From Deltaproteobacteria bacterium (lineage in GTDB: Bacteria > SAR324 > NAC60-12): a stretch of DNA of 7,752 bases. Of this stretch, positions 5,201 to 7,752 are shown in pieces; the stretch's first letter is position 1; each line of letters opens with the position of its first letter. A program made the translations under genes and the position numbers. Where the stretch lies: the NCBI GenBank assembly GCA_002730365.1, contig PBZZ01000104.1, forward strand, positions 1 to 7,752, written 5' to 3'. The notes beneath the pieces were generated by a model. That model worked only from the letters and a program-made list of their open reading frames with translations. It was not told where the DNA came from and made no database searches.

Positions 5201-7752
5201 TCGCCTCCACTAAGGGTTGTAGATGGCTGCCCAAGCTTGACATACCCCAAGCCGACATCCAGCAGGGTCTGAAGAATGTGAAGGATTTTTGGTTGGTTCT
5301 CAAAAAGTTCAGCAGCTTCTGTGATTGTAAGCTCAAGAATTTCAAAGATCGTTTTGTGCTTGTAACGAATCTGCAGAGTTTCAGCATTGAATCGCTTGCC
5401 ATCGCAAGTTTCACAGGGAATTTGAACATCACTCAGAAACTGCATTTCAATGGTTTTTATTCCAGCTCCCTTGCAGTCTTCGCATCTTCCTCCTTTGACG
5501 TTGAAGGAAAATCGCCCCTTGTTATATCCACGAATCCTTGACTCTGGAAGCATAGTGAAGAGATCACGAATCAGGTCAAAAACTTTGGTGTAGGTAGCCG
5601 GATTACTTCTTGGAGTCCGACCGATGGGTGACTGATTGATTTCAATCAAGCGATCCAGATGCTCCAGACCTGCAACTTGATCCCACCTGCCTTTGATTTC
5701 TTTTGATGATTCCTCCACGGTTGATTCATCAGAGTCATCTTTTCTGTTTCCTTGCAGATGTTGCAATAAGGCAGGACGCAGAATTCCATGTACAAGACTC
5801 GATTTTCCAGAACCACTGACTCCAGCCAAAACTACAAATAGTCCCAGGGGTATTTCTACATCCAAGCCCAAAAGATTATGCAAACGGGCATTTCGGATGG
5901 ATAAGCATCTACCATCTGGAGTTCTACGTTCAGTAGGAACTGGCATCTTTTCTTGACCAACCAAGAACCGAGCGGTAACCGATTCGCAAGATTGCAGAAT
6001 CTCTTGATAACCACCTTGCGCAGTAATGTTTCCGCCATTGCGACCCGCTGTTGGTCCAATATCAATGATATGATCAGCAGCACGGATGGTTTCTTCATCA
6101 TGTTCCACCACAAAAACTGTGTTGCCACGATCTCGCAGCATTTCCAGGGTTTTGATCAGTCTCTGATTATCACTTTGATGCAGACCAATGCTGGGTTCAT
6201 CAAGGACATAGAGCACTCCCTGAAGACCCGAACCAAGTTGACTTGCCAAGCGAATACGTTGGCCCTCCCCTCCAGAAAGCGTAGCCGCTGAACGTTGAAG
6301 GCTGAGGTATCCCAGTCCAACCTCGTTCAAGAAAGAGAGGCGGGCCTGAATTTCTCGAAAAAGATCCCGACCAATCAATTCCTCTCTATCCGTCAGTTCC
6401 AAACTTTCAAAAAAAGTAAGCGCTTCAGTGACGGAGCAATCACCAAGGTCAATAATGTTTTGATCTCGGAAAGTTACAGCCCTGGCCATAGCATTCAATC
6501 GGCTTCCGCTACAGTCTGGACAAATAGCCCTCATTTGGAAGCGTTCCAAGGGCCCTTTTGCAAACCTGTAAACAAACTCCAAAATCGGAATCACACCAGC
6601 CCACTTACCCGCTTTGATTTGTTTTTTTAAATGGGAGGGAAATCGAAACACATTGCCCACATAAAGAGCGACCTCGGCATTTCCCTCTAGAAACTGCTCT
6701 CTCTGCCCCTCAGGTAGTTCACCCCAAGGTATATTCAGATCCAGATCCAGCATTTTGGCCGCTGCATGAAGGTGGGATTTGTCTATTTTCGTGAAATGAA
6801 TGTTCCCGTTAGCAGTCACACATTGGACAGCAGCATCTTTCAGAGATTTTTCAGAATCACAGAGTCTTTCTTCTACAAACTGACGAGTCTCGCCCAATCC
6901 ATTGCAAGTTGGACACGCGCCTTGGGGAGCATTGAAGGAGAAAAGACGAGGTTCCTGTTCGGGTAGTGAAATCTGGCAGGTTGGACAAGCACTCAATTGA
7001 CTGAAGAGATGATCTGCTCCCTGGAAGTTCAGAATGACTAACCCTTCGCTCATTTTCAGAGCTTTTTCAACACCCTCAGTTAGGCGACTTTTTTCGTCTG
7101 AGCTCAAAATAAGTCGGTCCAGAACCAGTTCAATACTATGTTTTTCATATCGTTTGAGCTCAATCTCTTCGTCAAGCCTTCGAATCTCTCCGTCAATCCG
7201 GGCCCTGACAAATCCATCTTGTGCCCATTGTTGAAGCTCCTTTCGATACTCTCCCTTTCGCTCTCTCACCATGGGAGCTAAGATCAAGCAGGTCTCATCA
7301 AGTGCAACTGCGTAAGTATGATCTGTAATCTGTTCAGGAGTTTGGCTAGAAATCGGGGTTTTACATTCAGGGCAATGAGGCTGCCCTAAACGTGCGAACA
7401 ATAATCGAAGGTGATCATAGATTTCAGTTACCGTCCCGACCGTCGAGCGTGGATTTCGGTTAACAGTTTTCTGATCAACTGAGATGGTTGGACTTAGGCC
7501 CTCAATATGTTCAACCTTTGGTTTTTCCAACTGCCCAAGAAATTGTCGAGCATAGGCTGAAAGTGATTCAACAAATCTTCTTTGTCCCTCTTGGAAAATT
7601 GTGTCAAACGCAAGAGACGATTTACCTGAGCCGCTTACACCCGTAAATACGGTTAAAGTGCCCTTTGGAATGTCCAGACTCAGATTTTTCAGGTTGTGTT
7701 CACAAGCACCGGTCACCCGAATTATGTCATTTAATTTTTTTCTATTTTTAGA
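2131..7752 (-). CDS. uvrA: Double-length UvrA: two UvrA units fused in one chain (excinuclease ABC subunit A), 5' end open at window edge
   Basis: UvrA is the damage-recognition ATPase of nucleotide excision repair; it dimerises, scans DNA and loads UvrB. A usual UvrA has about 940 residues and two ABC modules. This one has at least 1861 and four. Counting from the GTG at 7716, Walker A GVSGSGK sites lie at 26-32, 632-638, 1003-1009 and 1525-1531. ABC signatures are at 480-487 (LSGGEGQR, unusual Gly), 835-842, 1373-1380 and 1714-1721 (LSGGEAQR). Walker B LDEP motifs have Glu507, 863, 1400 and 1742, and switch histidines are 539, 895, 1432 and 1774. Zinc Cys quartets are 244/247/268/271, 745/748/768/771 and 1624/1627/1647/1650; the fourth expected quartet keeps only 1261/1264. 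There is no internal stop. The frame stays open to the window edge, and the GTG falls inside the conserved IxVxGAxxHNLKN strand with no ribosome binding site, so the real start is probably upstream of it. Double UvrA proteins are known in Chlamydiae. Confidence 0.95.
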   Translation of the reverse strand, partial: SKNRKKLNDIIRVTGACEHNLKNLSLDIPKGTLTVFTGVSGSGKSSLAFDTIFQEGQRRFVESLSAYARQFLGQLEKPKVEHIEGLSPTISVDQKTVNRNPRSTVGTVTEIYDHLRLLFARLGQPHCPECKTPISSQTPEQITDHTYAVALDETCLILAPMVRERKGEYRKELQQWAQDGFVRARIDGEIRRLDEEIELKRYEKHSIELVLDRLILSSDEKSRLTEGVEKALKMSEGLVILNFQGADHLFSQLSACPTCQISLPEQEPRLFSFNAPQGACPTCNGLGETRQFVEERLCDSEKSLKDAAVQCVTANGNIHFTKIDKSHLHAAAKMLDLDLNIPWGELPEGQREQFLEGNAEVALYVGNVFRFPSHLKKQIKAGKWAGVIPILEFVYRFAKGPLERFQMRAICPDCSGSRLNAMARAVTFRDQNIIDLGDCSVTEALTFFESLELTDREELIGRDLFREIQARLSFLNEVGLGYLSLQRSAATLSGGEGQRIRLASQLGSGLQGVLYVLDEPSIGLHQSDNQRLIKTLEMLRDRGNTVFVVEHDEETIRAADHIIDIGPTAGRNGGNITAQGGYQEILQSCESVTARFLVGQEKMPVPTERRTPDGRCLSIRNARLHNLLGLDVEIPLGLFVVLAGVSGSGKSSLVHGILRPALLQHLQGNRKDDSDESTVEESSKEIKGRWDQVAGLEHLDRLIEINQSPIGRTPRSNPATYTKVFDLIRDLFTMLPESRIRGYNKGRFSFNVKGGRCEDCKGAGIKTIEMQFLSDVQIPCETCDGKRFNAETLQIRYKHKTIFEILELTITEAAELFENQPKILHILQTLLDVGLGYVKLGQPSTTLSGGEAQRVKLASELRKKSTGRTLYLLDEPTTGLHFQDIRTLLQTLDRLVEQGNSVLVIEHNLDVLRFADQVIELGPGGGKFGGKLVGQGTPEELAERNTLTGGFLKPFLEEYLNDDCSSVGEVNEPSAMNGFQSESRERDLVIRGASKNNLRHVDVEIPKNEFTVITGVSGSGKTSLAFDTIFAEGQARYVESLSTYARRFLGRMDKAPVDSIDGLAPAIAINQKASSRNPRSIVATTTEIFDYLRLLYARIGVAHCPKTGAPLESFTATRAAKFLVDHYEGDRLEILAPLFRPASKHPTLLKHPKELPEHLSALQQSGFLRVYVRDKLILFDDWEQESKKLKLTKSAAIWLVVDRVRVSVDEQQRLAESASIAYEQGIGLFCARRPDDQKMIWFSEVPGNVQSDYYLTHDLNPRMFSFNSHVGACPDCDGLGEIELTGNLDFDEDVDLDSLVFRTCKTCEGERLKPEYRSVLIRHRNILQFCKMRVDEALREVSTWELSTTEQAIAEQALQEILSRLKFLRNVGLGYLTLEQRSNTLSGGEAQRIRLASQIGSGLTGVLYVLDEPTIGLHPRDTERLLKTLLQLRDLGNTVLLVEHDLEVINRADHLIDIGPGAGHYGGKIIASGKPGELALDSESLTGQYLSHRQKILIPHRRLPNPARKITISNAKANNLKDISVEIPKGCLTVVTGVSGSGKSSLIIDVLQKAVAKKLSGYVGEIGKHKTIKGLEQLKYLRIIDQEPIGRTPRSNPSTYTGALSPIRDLFSQLPAARQRGFAPRRFSFNSVEGRCGACDGHGYHLIEMHFLSDVWVTCDQCQGKRYNRETLSVEYKGHTIADVLNLEIEQACQLFKAQHKILRILQTMRDVGLGYMKLGQAGNTLSGGEAQRLKLSAELSRRSKGETLYILDEPTTGLHIDDVRRLLEVLHRIVDDGGTMVIIEHNLEIIKSADWVIDLGPEGGIHGGEVIVTGTPEQVMACEASHTGRALWPVLSNQIFEGKRSKTSSSKNLVIPLQQPSWKSGLTADQRR
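2245..4800 (-). repeat. C-terminal UvrA unit of the fusion (ATPase sites kept, accessory domains reduced)
   Basis: Residues 973-1824 form a second UvrA unit parallel to the first. Walker A, signature, Walker B and switch His are intact in both of its ABC modules. Compared with the N-terminal unit it is reduced in three places. The UvrB-binding domain (about 1098-1240) is alignable (LEILAPLFR, LVVDRVRV, RLAESASIAYEQG) but lacks the RKGE and RIDGE motifs. The first Cys pair of the first zinc module is missing, leaving only CPDC at 1261-1264. The insertion domain is absent: the distance from that CPDC to the signature is 112 residues against 212 in the first unit. The later zinc module (Cys1624/1627/1647/1650) is intact. 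I infer an ATPase-competent but specialised half. Confidence 0.82.
4801..4881 (-). other. Linker between the two UvrA units
   Basis: Residues 946-972 join the end of the first unit (GGFLKPFLEE) to the start of the second (DLVIRGASKNNLRHV). The stretch is rich in Asp, Glu, Ser and Asn (for example NDDCSSVGEVNEPS) and has no recognisable domain, consistent with a flexible tether. It contains no stop codon, and I see no restart signal strong enough to suggest that the second unit is translated separately. Confidence 0.7.
4882..7752 (-). repeat. N-terminal UvrA unit of the fusion (canonical)
   Basis: Residues 1-945 (plus an open N-terminal extension) form a complete, standard UvrA. The order is: ABC I N-part with Walker A at 26-32; a UvrB-binding domain at about 121-243 that keeps ERKGEY (152-157) and RARIDGE (171-177); the first zinc module with Cys244/247/268/271; an insertion domain at about 276-398; CPDC at 399-402; signature I at 480-487; ABC II with Walker A at 632-638; the second zinc module at 745-771; and signature II at 835-842. 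An acidic, Ser-rich insert at about 657-676 precedes GLEHLD. It resembles single UvrA proteins such as E. coli UvrA throughout, with motifs in the same order. Confidence 0.85.

Noticed and set aside
5194..6630. Several plus-strand open frames of 87-115 codons across uvrA
   Set aside because: All are antisense to conserved ATPase and zinc motifs of UvrA, and their translations look like non-protein composition with no family resemblance.

Overview
The window carries three protein-coding genes and almost no non-coding DNA. Base composition is moderate to slightly AT-rich, starts are ATG, and the one clear ribosome binding site is a short AAAGAG. It looks like a chromosomal segment from a bacterium. 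I cannot name the lineage from sequence alone. The double-length UvrA recalls Chlamydiae and, as I remember, Planctomycetes and some other environmental lineages. No mobile element, tRNA, rRNA, CRISPR array or phage gene is visible.

Left part, plus strand (27-2153): two genes 48 bases apart form a small metabolic operon. The first encodes a hydroxypyruvate isomerase (Hyi) with all four expected metal-site residues. The second encodes a glycerate 2-kinase of the MOFRL family (GckA/TtuD type). Together they would interconvert hydroxypyruvate and tartronate semialdehyde, then phosphorylate D-glycerate to 2-phosphoglycerate for entry into lower glycolysis. The reductase that joins the two steps (tartronate semialdehyde or hydroxypyruvate reductase) is not in the window and may lie upstream.

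Right part, minus strand (2131-7752): one very long gene encodes a UvrA made of two complete UvrA units fused head to tail, with four ABC ATPase modules in one chain. It converges on the kinase gene and overlaps its 3' end by 23 bases, leaving no room for a separate terminator. Its reading frame is still open at the right edge, so the true start is probably outside the window.

The main point of interest is that the two UvrA units are not equivalent. The N-terminal unit looks like a standard UvrA. The C-terminal unit keeps both ATPase modules and its second zinc site, but it lacks the insertion domain (about 100 residues shorter there), has lost one Cys pair of its first zinc module, and has a strongly diverged UvrB-binding domain. 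This suggests a single-chain, asymmetric version of the UvrA dimer.
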